Below are positions 18,307 to 26,399 of a DNA stretch of 64,000 nucleotides, in pieces. The notes under the pieces are model-generated. The model was given only the letters and a program-made list of their open reading frames with translations. It did not search any database and was not told the origin of the DNA. Position 1 is the first letter of the stretch. Each line of letters begins with the position of its first letter. Where the stretch lies: positions 124,001-188,000 of the forward strand of contig CAWBUL010000008.1 of the NCBI GenBank assembly GCA_963791885.1. The letters are read 5' to 3'. The stretch comes from CAVSUZ01 sp963791885 (GTDB taxonomy: Bacteria; Pseudomonadota; Alphaproteobacteria; Acetobacterales; Acetobacteraceae). The translations under genes and the position numbers were made by a program.

Positions 18307-19416
18307 ATGAACGCGACATGGCGCTATACCAATCCGGTCCAAATCACCTTCGGCGCGGGCGCGATCGACACTATCGCCGATAAGATCGCCACCCGCCCCT
18401 ACTGTCTTCTCACTTACCACGACCACCCGTTCTTCGCGGACACTGCCAGACGCATCGCGGCACTCGCCGGATCACCCGCCGTCATCGTGCGCGACGTCAT
18501 CCCCAATCCGGACTACCCCAGCCTGCGCGCGGCCTGCGCGTCTTTCGGCCGCGCCGACACGCCACCCCAGGTCATCGTCGCCCTCGGCGGGGGCTCCGTT
18601 ATCGACACGGCAAAAGTTATGGCCGCCGCCGGCAATGACTTCGCAATCGTGCAAAACTACATTGAAGGATGCAGCACCGCCGAATCGCTGAAACATCTGC
18701 CCATCATCGCCGTCCCGACCACCGCGGGCACCGGCAGCGAAGTCACCTCCTGGGCCACCGTCTGGGACACCGAAAGCAAGAAGAAATACTCGCTCGCGGG
18801 CCCGGGACTCTATCCGGAGCATGCCATCCTCGATCCCGATCTTACCCTCGGCGTGCCGAAATCCCTCACCGTCAGCACCGGCCTCGATGCGCTGTCGCAC
18901 GCGCTGGAAAGCAGCTGGAACATCAACGCCAACCCGATATCGGCGAACCACGCCGTCTTCGCCGCGCGCGAGGTCATCGACTGCCTCCCGGAACTGGCCG
19001 ACGATCTTGCCAATGCGACCCTTCGGTCCCGTATGGCGCGGGCCAGCCTGTTCGCCGGACTGGCCTTCTCCAACACCAAAACGGCGCTGGCACATTCGCT
19101 GTCCTACTACCTGACCCTCCACCGCGGCACGGTGCACGGCATCGCCTGCTCGTTCAGCCTGCCGGCCGTGATGCGCAGCGTCATCGGCACTGACCCTGAT
19201 TGCGACGCCGCGTTGCGGCGCATCTTCGGCTCCGACCTGGAACGCGGCGTCGAGGAACTGTCCGACTTCCTCCATCGTCTCGGCGTCGCGACGCGCATCG
19301 CTGACTATGGGGTCAACGACGACGAATGGCGCGATGCGATCGACGATGCGCTGCTCGGCGAACGCGGCCGCAATTTCATCGGCAAGCGCGAAGCGCTGCT
19401 AGGCGCGGCCTTCTAA
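18307..19416 (+). CDS. Phosphonate-associated iron-containing alcohol dehydrogenase (phosphonoacetaldehyde reductase-like)
   Basis: Group III (iron-dependent) alcohol dehydrogenase of 369 residues. The N-terminal WRYTNPVQITFGAGAID, the nucleotide-binding VALGGGSVIDTAKV and VPTTAGTGSEVTSWATVWD are clear, and metal-ligand histidines lie in TGLDALSHALES and HRGTVHGIACSF. The opening W-R-Y-x-N-P and the overall pattern fit the TIGR03405-type enzymes that accompany phosphonate metabolism genes and probably act on phosphonoacetaldehyde or a related aldehyde. It appears intact and is divergent from the two broken phn genes (151-bp gap), consistent with a former complete phosphonate locus. Confidence 0.8.
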   Translation: MNATWRYTNPVQITFGAGAIDTIADKIATRPYCLLTYHDHPFFADTARRIAALAGSPAVIVRDVIPNPDYPSLRAACASFGRADTPPQVIVALGGGSVIDTAKVMAAAGNDFAIVQNYIEGCSTAESLKHLPIIAVPTTAGTGSEVTSWATVWDTESKKKYSLAGPGLYPEHAILDPDLTLGVPKSLTVSTGLDALSHALESSWNINANPISANHAVFAAREVIDCLPELADDLANATLRSRMARASLFAGLAFSNTKTALAHSLSYYLTLHRGTVHGIACSFSLPAVMRSVIGTDPDCDAALRRIFGSDLERGVEELSDFLHRLGVATRIADYGVNDDEWRDAIDDALLGERGRNFIGKREALLGAAF

Positions 19417-19418
19417 AT

Positions 19419-20651
19419 TTACGGTGCCATCGCACCGGTCGCGTTCCTGAGCTGCAACCGCCCGACCGCGGCGGCAATACGGCCCACCGCCTCGGTCAAC
19501 AAATCGTCGGACGTCGCGGTCGAGATGCGCACGAAGGGCGAAAGACCATAAGCGGCGCCAAGCACGGCGGAGACGTGGCCCTCCTCAAGCAGATAGCGTG
19601 CGACATCGGTATCGTCCGCAAGCACCGTGCCGGCCGGCGTTCGCGCACCGATCAGCCTCTCGCAGCCAATATAGCCGTAGAATGCACCACCCGGAGGCGA
19701 CAACATCAGCGCCGGAATGTCCCTGATGCCGCGCACCACCAGGTCGCGCCGGCGCTCGAACGCCTTACCGAATTCCGGCACATGATCCTGCGGACCGTTC
19801 AGCGCGGCGACCGAAGCCGCCTGGGCGATGGAGCACACCGAAGTGCAGGACTGACTCTGGATCGTGCACATGGCGGAAATCAGCCATGCTGGACCTGCCG
19901 CGTAACCCACCCGCCACCCCGTCATCGCATAGGATTTGGACATGCCGTTCATGATCAGGCTGCGGTCGCGCAAGGACGGGCAGGCCTGCCCGAAAGACGT
20001 GAAGCGGCGCCCGTCAAACAGGATGTGTTCGTAGATTTCATCCGATAGCATCAGCACCTGCGGATGGCGCTCCAGCACGGCGCCGAGGGCCGCAAGCTCG
20101 TCGGCGGAATAGACCGCGCCGGACGGATTATTGGGCGAATTGAGGAAAAGCCACCTCGTGCGCGCGGTGATCGCGGCGTCCAGTGCTTCCGGCGTCAGCA
20201 GAAATCCCATCTCGGCGCCGCATTGCACACTGACCGGGACACCGCCGACCAGCTTCACCATCTCAGGATAGGAAACGAAATACGGTGCGGAGAGGATGAC
20301 CTCATCGCCCTCGTTAATCGTCGCCATCAGCGCATTGAAGATGATCTGCTTGCCGCCGTTGGCGACAGCGATCTCGTTCAGGCCGAAAGTCAGGCCGTTT
20401 TCGCGCGCGAACTTGCCGGCGATCGCTTCGCGCAGTGCGGGCGTGCCGGCGGGCGCGGTGTACAGCGTCTCGCCGCGTTTTGCCGCTTCATACGCGGCAT
20501 CGACGATATGGGCCGGGGTAGGAAAGTCCGGCTCGCCCAAGCTAAGATCGATGACATCGACGCCCTTGGCCATCAGCGCTTTGGCAGCTTGCGACGCGGC
20601 CATGGAAGCCGAAGGACGTACGGCCGACAGCCGCGAGGCAATGTAGTTCAT
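19419..20651 (-). CDS. Class I aminotransferase, aspartate aminotransferase type
   Basis: PLP-dependent aminotransferase of 410 residues from ATG 20651. Recognisable blocks are VIDLSLGEPDFPTPAHI, VANGGKQIIFNALMA, LFLNSPNNPSGAVYS, LSDEIYEHILFDG and the Schiff-base lysine in MNGMSKSYAMTGWRVGY. FVRISTATSD near the C-terminus holds the substrate-binding Arg. This pattern fits the Igamma AspB family that transaminates aspartate, and often prephenate, with 2-oxoglutarate. It starts 4 bp after the stop of the upstream molybdenum-enzyme gene and is probably co-transcribed with it, although no functional link is obvious. Confidence 0.9.
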   Translation of the reverse strand: MNYIASRLSAVRPSASMAASQAAKALMAKGVDVIDLSLGEPDFPTPAHIVDAAYEAAKRGETLYTAPAGTPALREAIAGKFARENGLTFGLNEIAVANGGKQIIFNALMATINEGDEVILSAPYFVSYPEMVKLVGGVPVSVQCGAEMGFLLTPEALDAAITARTRWLFLNSPNNPSGAVYSADELAALGAVLERHPQVLMLSDEIYEHILFDGRRFTSFGQACPSLRDRSLIMNGMSKSYAMTGWRVGYAAGPAWLISAMCTIQSQSCTSVCSIAQAASVAALNGPQDHVPEFGKAFERRRDLVVRGIRDIPALMLSPPGGAFYGYIGCERLIGARTPAGTVLADDTDVARYLLEEGHVSAVLGAAYGLSPFVRISTATSDDLLTEAVGRIAAAVGRLQLRNATGAMAP

Positions 20652-20655
20652 GAGA

Positions 20656-22974
20656 TCAGCCCCCTGCCACGCCGCGCATCGCTTCCCACACCCGGCGCGG
20701 CGTCGCCGGCATATCGAAATGCCGCACCCCGACCGTCGCCAGCGCATCATTCACCGCATTCGCCACCGCCGCGAGTGCGCCGACTGTCCCAGCCTCGCCC
20801 ACACCCTTGGCGCCGATGGGGTTTACTTGCGTCAGCACCTCCCGTGTCGCAACGCGGAAGTCCGGAACGTCCGCGGCACGCGGCATCTGATAGTCCATGA
20901 ACGATGCGGTCAGCATCTGACCGCTCTCATCGTGCACGATCTGCTCGCCCAGCACCTGGCCCAGGCCCTGCACCACGCCGCCATGTATCTGTCCCGCCAC
21001 CAGCAGCGGGTTCAGGATCCGTCCAAGATCCTCGACCGCGGTGTAGCGCACCACCTCCGTCACGCCGCTGTCGCGATCGATCTCCACCTCGCAGATATGC
21101 GTGCCGTTGGGGAACGTCACGGCGGTCGCCTGAAACTCCCCCAACTCCTCCAGCCCAGGCGTCTCCCCGGGCGGCAGACGAGACGGATCATGCGCCGCGC
21201 GCGCAACCTCGTTCAGCGACACAACACGATCAGTCCCTGCCACCCGGAAGGCACCCCGATCGAACTCCATATCCGCGACCGACGCTTCCAGAAGCTCCGC
21301 CGCAATCCGCTTCGCCTTATCGATCACCCGATCCACCGCGATCGAGACCGCGGACGCGCCGATCGGCATCGCGCCTGATCCGCCGCTACCCCGCCCGAAC
21401 CCCAGCCGGTCCGTATCCCCCTGCTCGTACGCCACCTGTTCAACCGGAACGCCGAGACGCTCCGCCACCAGTTGCGGAAAGCTCGTCTCCAGCCCCTGTC
21501 CGACTGACATCGTGCCGGACCGCAGCACGATATTGGCGTCCGCATCGATTGAAACGATCGAGTTGTCCTTGCCCGGCCGCAAGAACGGTCCGCCCGCAAC
21601 CTCGATGCAGTTGCAGATGCCAAGACCCCGCAGCTTGTTCGCCCGCGCTGATTCTGTCCGCCGCGCCGGGAAGCCGGACAGCTCAGCGACCTCGGCGGCC
21701 TTCATCATCCCCGCCTCGAACTCGCCGCAGTCATATTTGAACACCAGCGCCGTCTTGTACGGCATCTGATCGGGACGGATCAGATTGATCCGCCGCAACT
21801 CGAACGGATCGATGCCCAGTTCCCGCGCCGCCACATCCAGCACGCGCTCGATCGTGAATGTCGCTTCCGGCCGCCCCGCACCGCGATACGCCGCCGTCGG
21901 CACCGTGTGCGTCAGCACACCGCAGACCTCGGCGTAGATCGCCGGGATGTCGTACACACCGGCCGTACCGCCGATATTGCCAACGGGCCAGCCCGACCGG
22001 CCCGACACATACGCACCGAGATTGACGTTCCAGCGCAGCTTCAGCGCGATGATGCGGTTGTTCTCATCCAGCCCGAGCGCCGCCTCCATCGCGACCTCCC
22101 GGGCCTGCTCGTCCGTCAGGAAGCCTTCCGTTCGATCGGAATTCCACAGCACCGGACGTTTGAATCGGCGCGCGGCCCAGGCGACCAGAGCCACCTCCTG
22201 ATGCAGGCCGGACTTCATGCCGAACGATCCGCCCACGTCACGGATCACCACGTGCACCCGGTCGGTGGGCTCGCCCAGCACGTCGGCCAGCGCGTTCCTC
22301 AATCCGTGCGGCCCCTGGTGGCTGGCAGTGACCTCAAGCCGCCCATCGGGTGCGACGCGCGCGAGCGCATTGCGCGGCTCCATGGAATTCGCGGTCACGC
22401 GTGACACACCGAACGACAGCCGGGTCACATGGGTGGCCCGGGCCAGATTGGCGTCGGCGTTTTCCTGGCTGCCGCCCTTCCACAGATAGGCGACATTGCC
22501 CGGCGCGATGTCCCAGACCTGTGGCGCGCCGGCCTCGAGCGCCTGCAGCGGATCGATCACCGCCGGCTGCGAGTCGTAGTCCACCATGACGGCCTCCGCC
22601 GCGTCCTGCGCATCGGACCGCGAACGCGCCAGAACCGCCGCAACCGGCTCACCCACAAACCGCACCCGGTCTGATGCCAAAATCGCCCGGTCCGTCTTGG
22701 GTGCGGGCGATCCGTCCGGGCGAGGAAACCCGATGCCGCCGGGAATGGGCCGCACCCCGGCCAGGTCGGCAGCCGTCAGCACAGCTGCCACGCCCGGCAT
22801 CGAGCGCGCTTCGGACGTGTCGATCCCACGGATCGTCGCATGTGCGTGATGCGAGCGAACGAAGGCCACATGCAGCGTGTCGGAGAGGGCAAGATCGGCG
22901 GTATAGCGCCCGGTCCCGGTGAGCAGACGGCCATCCTCGCGCCGCCGCAGCGGCTTGGCCTCGAAATCGATCAT
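20656..22974 (-). CDS. Xanthine dehydrogenase-family molybdopterin-binding subunit (form II CoxL-like)
   Basis: Large catalytic subunit of a molybdenum hydroxylase, 772 residues. It begins RREDGRLLTGTGRYTADL as in aerobic CO-dehydrogenase-like large subunits, carries DVGGSFGMKSG, and has AYRGAGRPEATF at the active-site loop. That is the form II type, not the CO-specific form I loop with AYRCSFR. The C-terminal cofactor region includes GKGVGE-like NPIGAKGVGEAGTVGA. Enzymes of this type normally need an FAD subunit and a 2Fe-2S subunit; neither is adjacent, so this is an orphan or uses partners elsewhere. The substrate is unknown. Confidence 0.88.
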   Translation of the reverse strand: MIDFEAKPLRRREDGRLLTGTGRYTADLALSDTLHVAFVRSHHAHATIRGIDTSEARSMPGVAAVLTAADLAGVRPIPGGIGFPRPDGSPAPKTDRAILASDRVRFVGEPVAAVLARSRSDAQDAAEAVMVDYDSQPAVIDPLQALEAGAPQVWDIAPGNVAYLWKGGSQENADANLARATHVTRLSFGVSRVTANSMEPRNALARVAPDGRLEVTASHQGPHGLRNALADVLGEPTDRVHVVIRDVGGSFGMKSGLHQEVALVAWAARRFKRPVLWNSDRTEGFLTDEQAREVAMEAALGLDENNRIIALKLRWNVNLGAYVSGRSGWPVGNIGGTAGVYDIPAIYAEVCGVLTHTVPTAAYRGAGRPEATFTIERVLDVAARELGIDPFELRRINLIRPDQMPYKTALVFKYDCGEFEAGMMKAAEVAELSGFPARRTESARANKLRGLGICNCIEVAGGPFLRPGKDNSIVSIDADANIVLRSGTMSVGQGLETSFPQLVAERLGVPVEQVAYEQGDTDRLGFGRGSGGSGAMPIGASAVSIAVDRVIDKAKRIAAELLEASVADMEFDRGAFRVAGTDRVVSLNEVARAAHDPSRLPPGETPGLEELGEFQATAVTFPNGTHICEVEIDRDSGVTEVVRYTAVEDLGRILNPLLVAGQIHGGVVQGLGQVLGEQIVHDESGQMLTASFMDYQMPRAADVPDFRVATREVLTQVNPIGAKGVGEAGTVGALAAVANAVNDALATVGVRHFDMPATPRRVWEAMRGVAGG

Positions 22975-23033
22975 GGAATGCGCCCCGATGCTTCGATCAG
23001 CATTTTTGGCCGGATGCGCCCCGGCTCAAGGGT

Positions 23034-23414
23034 TCAGCCGAGAAACCGAGGCACATCGTACAGCGCGAAGACCCGGTCCACCGTCACCAACATCAGTCCT
23101 TCGAGCCGGGCCTGTGCGATCAGCATTCGGTCGAACGGGTCCCGGTGATGGAGCGGCAGGGTGCCCGCTTCGATTGCGTGGTGCGCTTCAATCGCCAGAG
23201 TGTCCCACCCCATTTGCATGAGCGTTTCGGAGAAGCGGTGAATGGGAAATACCAACCGTTTGAGTGTGTGCTTGATGGCGATTTCCCAAGCGGAAACAGG
23301 GCTGACGAAGACTTCGTTGACTCGCGCCGTCACGGCGCTTCGCGCTGGCGGGCCAAGCCTGTCTGGGTCGGACACGGCCCAGATCAGGGTGTGCGTGTCG
23401 ACCAGAAGCCTCAG
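23034..23414 (-). CDS. PIN-domain toxin (VapC-like), apparent CTG start
   Basis: PIN-domain ribonuclease of 126 residues. It begins LRLLVDTHTLIWAVSD with the first catalytic Asp, has SAWEIAIKHTL with the conserved Glu, and HRDPFDRMLIAQA with the C-terminal acidic pair. This is the VapC subgroup often paired with Phd/YefM-type antitoxins. The first in-frame codon at the right place is CTG 23412-23414, overlapping the antitoxin TGA as CTGA. No ATG, GTG or TTG precedes the DTH motif in a sensible position. Such toxins cleave RNA when the antitoxin is lost. Confidence 0.8.
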   Translation of the reverse strand: MRLLVDTHTLIWAVSDPDRLGPPARSAVTARVNEVFVSPVSAWEIAIKHTLKRLVFPIHRFSETLMQMGWDTLAIEAHHAIEAGTLPLHHRDPFDRMLIAQARLEGLMLVTVDRVFALYDVPRFLG

Positions 23415-23659
23415 GGCGAGCGGCCTTCGAACGCATCCATGATGTCTTGTGGCAGCGGATCGTCGAAGTCGTCTCCGATGACCACCTGTCCCTTCAGCAG
23501 CCCCAACGGACGCGGCCCGAGCGCCTCTTTTTTCTCGATGGGCACCAATCGCGCGAGCGGGCGGCCAGCCTTGGCAATAATGATCTCCTCGCCCGCAGCG
23601 GCGCGATCGACCAGGCGGGAGAGGTTCGTCTTCGCCTCGTACAGGTTCACAGTATCCAC
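23411..23659 (-). CDS. Phd/YefM-type antitoxin (VapB partner)
   Basis: Antitoxin of 82 residues. The N-terminal half is a typical Phd/YefM DNA-binding fold (VNLYEAKTNLSRLVDRAAAGEEIIIAKAGRPLARLVPI). The acidic C-terminal tail (DDFDDPLPQDIMDAFEGRSP) would bind and block the PIN toxin encoded immediately downstream with a 4-bp overlap. The module probably represses its own transcription. It lies between the molybdenum-enzyme gene and the LysR gene. Confidence 0.88.
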   Translation of the reverse strand: MDTVNLYEAKTNLSRLVDRAAAGEEIIIAKAGRPLARLVPIEKKEALGPRPLGLLKGQVVIGDDFDDPLPQDIMDAFEGRSP

Positions 23660-23719
23660 GACGCGCCCTCCTCTGGCTCGGATGGAGATAGGTAACCAAG
23701 ATTACTTGGTCAAGCTTGG

Positions 23720-24607
23720 TCAATCCCGCTCGACGCCCGGCTCCAGCGCCTCGATCAGCACGCGCAGCCCGCGCTCCAGCAGCTTCTCCTTCCGCATGAC
23801 CAGCGCCAGATCGCGAAGCGCTGGCGGGCGCAGCGGGCGAACCTGGGCGCCGGGGACCGGCTGCCCCAGGGCCAGTTGCGGCAGGACCGAGGCCCCCAGC
23901 CCGGTCCCCACCAGCACCTTGATCGCCTCCACGCTCCCCAGCTCCATGATCGGGTGCGGCGTCAGCCCCGCCTGACGGAACCATCGGTCGATAATGCCGC
24001 GCGTGTCGCCGGCGGTCTCGAACAGGATCAGGGGCATGGCGGCAAGCTGCGAGGGTGAGAGCGTATCGCTCGCAGCCATATCGGTCGGCACGAGGGCCAT
24101 CAGCGGATCACGGCAGACCGGGATGCGGTGCAGACCCCGGCCGAGCCGGCGCGGGGTAGTGACCAGCCCGGCATCGAGCATGCCTTCCTGCACGCGCCGC
24201 AGGATGTCGGAGGAGTTGCCGGTCGCGACGATGATCTCCAGCCCCGGCATTCGCGCCCTGGCGCGGGCCAGCACCGGCGGCAGCAGATAGATGCAGGCTG
24301 TGGCGCCGGTGCCGAGTTGGACGCGGCCCGAGGTACCGGACCGATAGGCGCTGGCGATCGCCGAAATCTCCGCCACCGCCGCCTGAGCCCGCCGGGCCTG
24401 CTCCATGATCGCCGCGCCCGCGGCGGTAGGGACCATGCGGCCCTCCGCACGCTCCAGCAGGCGGAGCCGCAGGCCCCGTTCCAGCGCCCGCAACTGCTGG
24501 CTTGCCGCGGGCTGAGTTTGATGCAGGGCGCGGGCGGCCGCGGTGACGCTACCGGTTTCGCTGGCCGCGATGAAGGTGCGAAGCTGGCGCAGGGTCGGGA
24601 TGTCCAT
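23720..24607 (-). CDS. LysR-family transcriptional regulator
   Basis: Regulator of 295 residues from ATG 24607; an in-frame ATG at 24613 adds two residues. The N-terminal winged helix-turn-helix reads LRQLRTFIAASETGSVTAAARALHQTQPAASQQLRALE. It is followed by the type 2 periplasmic-binding-like effector domain (LAAMPLILFETAGDTRGIID, VEAIKVLVGTGLGASVLP). It is divergent from the GNAT-MFS pair with a 76-bp gap. A perfect 7-bp-arm palindrome covers its own start, suggesting autorepression and control of the neighbouring genes, which is the common LysR arrangement. Confidence 0.92.
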   Translation of the reverse strand: MDIPTLRQLRTFIAASETGSVTAAARALHQTQPAASQQLRALERGLRLRLLERAEGRMVPTAAGAAIMEQARRAQAAVAEISAIASAYRSGTSGRVQLGTGATACIYLLPPVLARARARMPGLEIIVATGNSSDILRRVQEGMLDAGLVTTPRRLGRGLHRIPVCRDPLMALVPTDMAASDTLSPSQLAAMPLILFETAGDTRGIIDRWFRQAGLTPHPIMELGSVEAIKVLVGTGLGASVLPQLALGQPVPGAQVRPLRPPALRDLALVMRKEKLLERGLRVLIEALEPGVERD

Positions 24608-24608
24608 A

Positions 24609-24623
24609 AGCATAAATTATGCT
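24609..24623. promoter_or_regulatory. Palindromic operator candidate, LysR/GNAT divergent region
   Basis: AGCATAA-A-TTATGCT, a perfect inverted repeat with 7-bp arms about one central base. It is AT-rich in GC-rich surroundings and overlaps the upstream ATG (24611-24613) of the lysR gene. Position and symmetry fit a self-regulatory binding site. The site is seen directly; the function is inferred. Confidence 0.55.
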
Positions 24624-24683
24624 GATGCCGCTGATCTGAATATTTTTCTTTGCGGACAGCGGCCTCAGCCCGAGGATATCCGC

Positions 24684-25213
24684 ATGATGATTCGGCCAGC
24701 GGACGCTAGAGACGTCGCGGCGATCGCCGCGATCTACCGCCACCACGTACTGCACGGCTCGGCGTCCTTCGAAACTGAGCCCCCGTCAGTGGAGGAGATG
24801 GATCGGCGCCGGCAGCCCTCGCGGCCGGGGATTATCCCTACCTGGTGGCAGCGGAGGCGGACGAAATCCTGGGCTACGCCTATGTCGGCCCGTACCGCCC
24901 ACGCGCCGCTTACCGCAACACGGTGGAGAACTCGATTTACCTGAAACCCGATGCGGCTGGGCGCGGCCTCGGCGGCAAGCTGCTCGCGGCGCTCATTGCC
25001 GCCGCCGAAGCGCGAGGCTTCCGTCAGATGGTGGCAGTCGTCGGGGACAGCGCGAACCTCGCTTCGGTACGGCTGCACGAGCGTCACGGCTTCCGGCTGG
25101 TCGGTGTCCTGCGCTCGGTGGGTTACAAGCACGGGCGATGGCTGGATTCGGTGCTGCTGCAGCGCGCGCTGGGAGCCGGGGATGAAGCCCAGCCGTGTTC
25201 TCCCGGTGAATGA
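24684..25213 (+). pseudogene. GNAT N-acetyltransferase, phosphinothricin acetyltransferase type, frameshifted
   Basis: The N-terminal part begins MIRPADARDVAAIAAIYRHHV and SASFETEPPSVEEMDRR. The rest is in another frame: LAAGDYPYLVAAEADEILGYAYVGPYRPRAAY, then the acetyl-CoA-binding loop AGRGLGGKLLAALI and SVRLHERHGFRLVG. Together they form a 177-residue member of the phosphinothricin/methionine-sulfone acetyltransferase group, which acetylates small amino compounds. Adding one C to CCC at 24816-24818 restores the frame (RRQPLAAGDYPY); this is the only case in the window that needs a gained, not a removed, base. GAGGA precedes ATG 24684. It overlaps the following MFS gene by 32 bp. Confidence 0.75.
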
Positions 25214-26399
25214 GCCGCCGAACGGACGGGTTTCCACTCGGCGGCTGACTGTCGCACTGGGTGCCAATCAGCTTCTGTCCTGGGGGACCACCTTCTATTT
25301 GCCCGCCGTGGTCTCCGGCGCCGCTGCGCGTGACCTTCACACGACGTCGGCATCGATCCTGGGCGGATTCTCATGGGCACTCCTCGTTACTGGCATCTGC
25401 GCCCCGCGCGTCGGTCGCTGGATCGGTCAGCGAGGCGGACGCCGGGTCCTGGCCAGCAGTACGGTGATCTTTGCCGTCGGCATGCTGGTCCTCGCGTCGG
25501 CCCATGGCACCGTCGTTTGGTTCGGCGGCTGGACCATCCTGGGCGCCGGCATGTCTCTCGGCTTGTACGACGCCGCCTTCGCCACGGCGGGAACGCTGTT
25601 GGGCCGGTCGGTGGCGCCCGTCATCACCGGCATCACCCTGCTGGGCGGCTTGGCGAGCACCGTGGGCTGGCCGGTCGGAGCGGCACTGACCGGCGCCCTC
25701 GGCTGGCGCGGAATGCTGCTGGTCTACGCAGCGATGCACGTCGGCATAGACCTGCCGCTCGTGCTGTGGGCCGTGCCGTCCGGTGCGCCCGTCGTCCCTG
25801 CCGCGCCGGAACTGCACGCCGACCGGTCCGCAGTGCGCGGGCGCCTGTTCGCCATCTTCTGCCTCGCCGGCTTCTTCACCCTGCGCTGGTTCCTGAGCTC
25901 CGCCATCGCTGCCCACATCCTGCAACTCATGACCGGCACGGGGCTGACGGAAAAGGAAGGTCTGGCCGCGGCGATGCTCATCGGCCCAGGTCAGGTCGCC
26001 GGGCGCATTGTGGAATGGTGCGTCTCCGGCCGGATGGGGATCATGAGTTGCGCAGCCGTCGGCGCGCTGCTGTTCCCGCTCGGCACACTGCTGTTGCTGT
26101 TACCCGGCGCCGCCCCCGTCGCGGCCTTCGCCCTGCTCTACGGCATGAGCAACGGAATCATGACCATCAACCGCGGCACCCTGCCGATGGAGGTATTGGG
26201 GCCGGCGTGTTACGCGGCGACGCTGGGCTGGCTGGCCCTGCCTGTGCTGCTGGCACAGGCCGCGGCACCGACCGCCTCGGTGCCCCTGTTTGCGCTGCTC
26301 TCCGGCCGCGCGCTGTTCGCCGTTGCCGGCGCGGCAGCACTGGTCGCCTCGTTCTTTCTGGTCCCGCTCAGCCGGTATCATGCTGCGCGCGTGGCTTGA
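25182..26399 (+). CDS. MFS transporter
   Basis: Twelve-helix major-facilitator protein of about 405 residues from ATG 25182. The N-terminus LTVALGANQLLSWGTTFYLPAVV is followed by GRWIGQRGGRRVLASS, the conserved loop between helices 2 and 3. The C-terminal half has YGMSNGIMTINRGTLPMEVLG. It is co-transcribed with the GNAT acetyltransferase and divergent from the LysR gene, an arrangement suggesting export or detoxification of an amino compound, but the substrate is unknown. The 3' end overlaps the convergent methyltransferase gene by 32 bp. Confidence 0.87.
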   Translation: MKPSRVLPVNEPPNGRVSTRRLTVALGANQLLSWGTTFYLPAVVSGAAARDLHTTSASILGGFSWALLVTGICAPRVGRWIGQRGGRRVLASSTVIFAVGMLVLASAHGTVVWFGGWTILGAGMSLGLYDAAFATAGTLLGRSVAPVITGITLLGGLASTVGWPVGAALTGALGWRGMLLVYAAMHVGIDLPLVLWAVPSGAPVVPAAPELHADRSAVRGRLFAIFCLAGFFTLRWFLSSAIAAHILQLMTGTGLTEKEGLAAAMLIGPGQVAGRIVEWCVSGRMGIMSCAAVGALLFPLGTLLLLLPGAAPVAAFALLYGMSNGIMTINRGTLPMEVLGPACYAATLGWLALPVLLAQAAAPTASVPLFALLSGRALFAVAGAAALVASFFLVPLSRYHAARVA

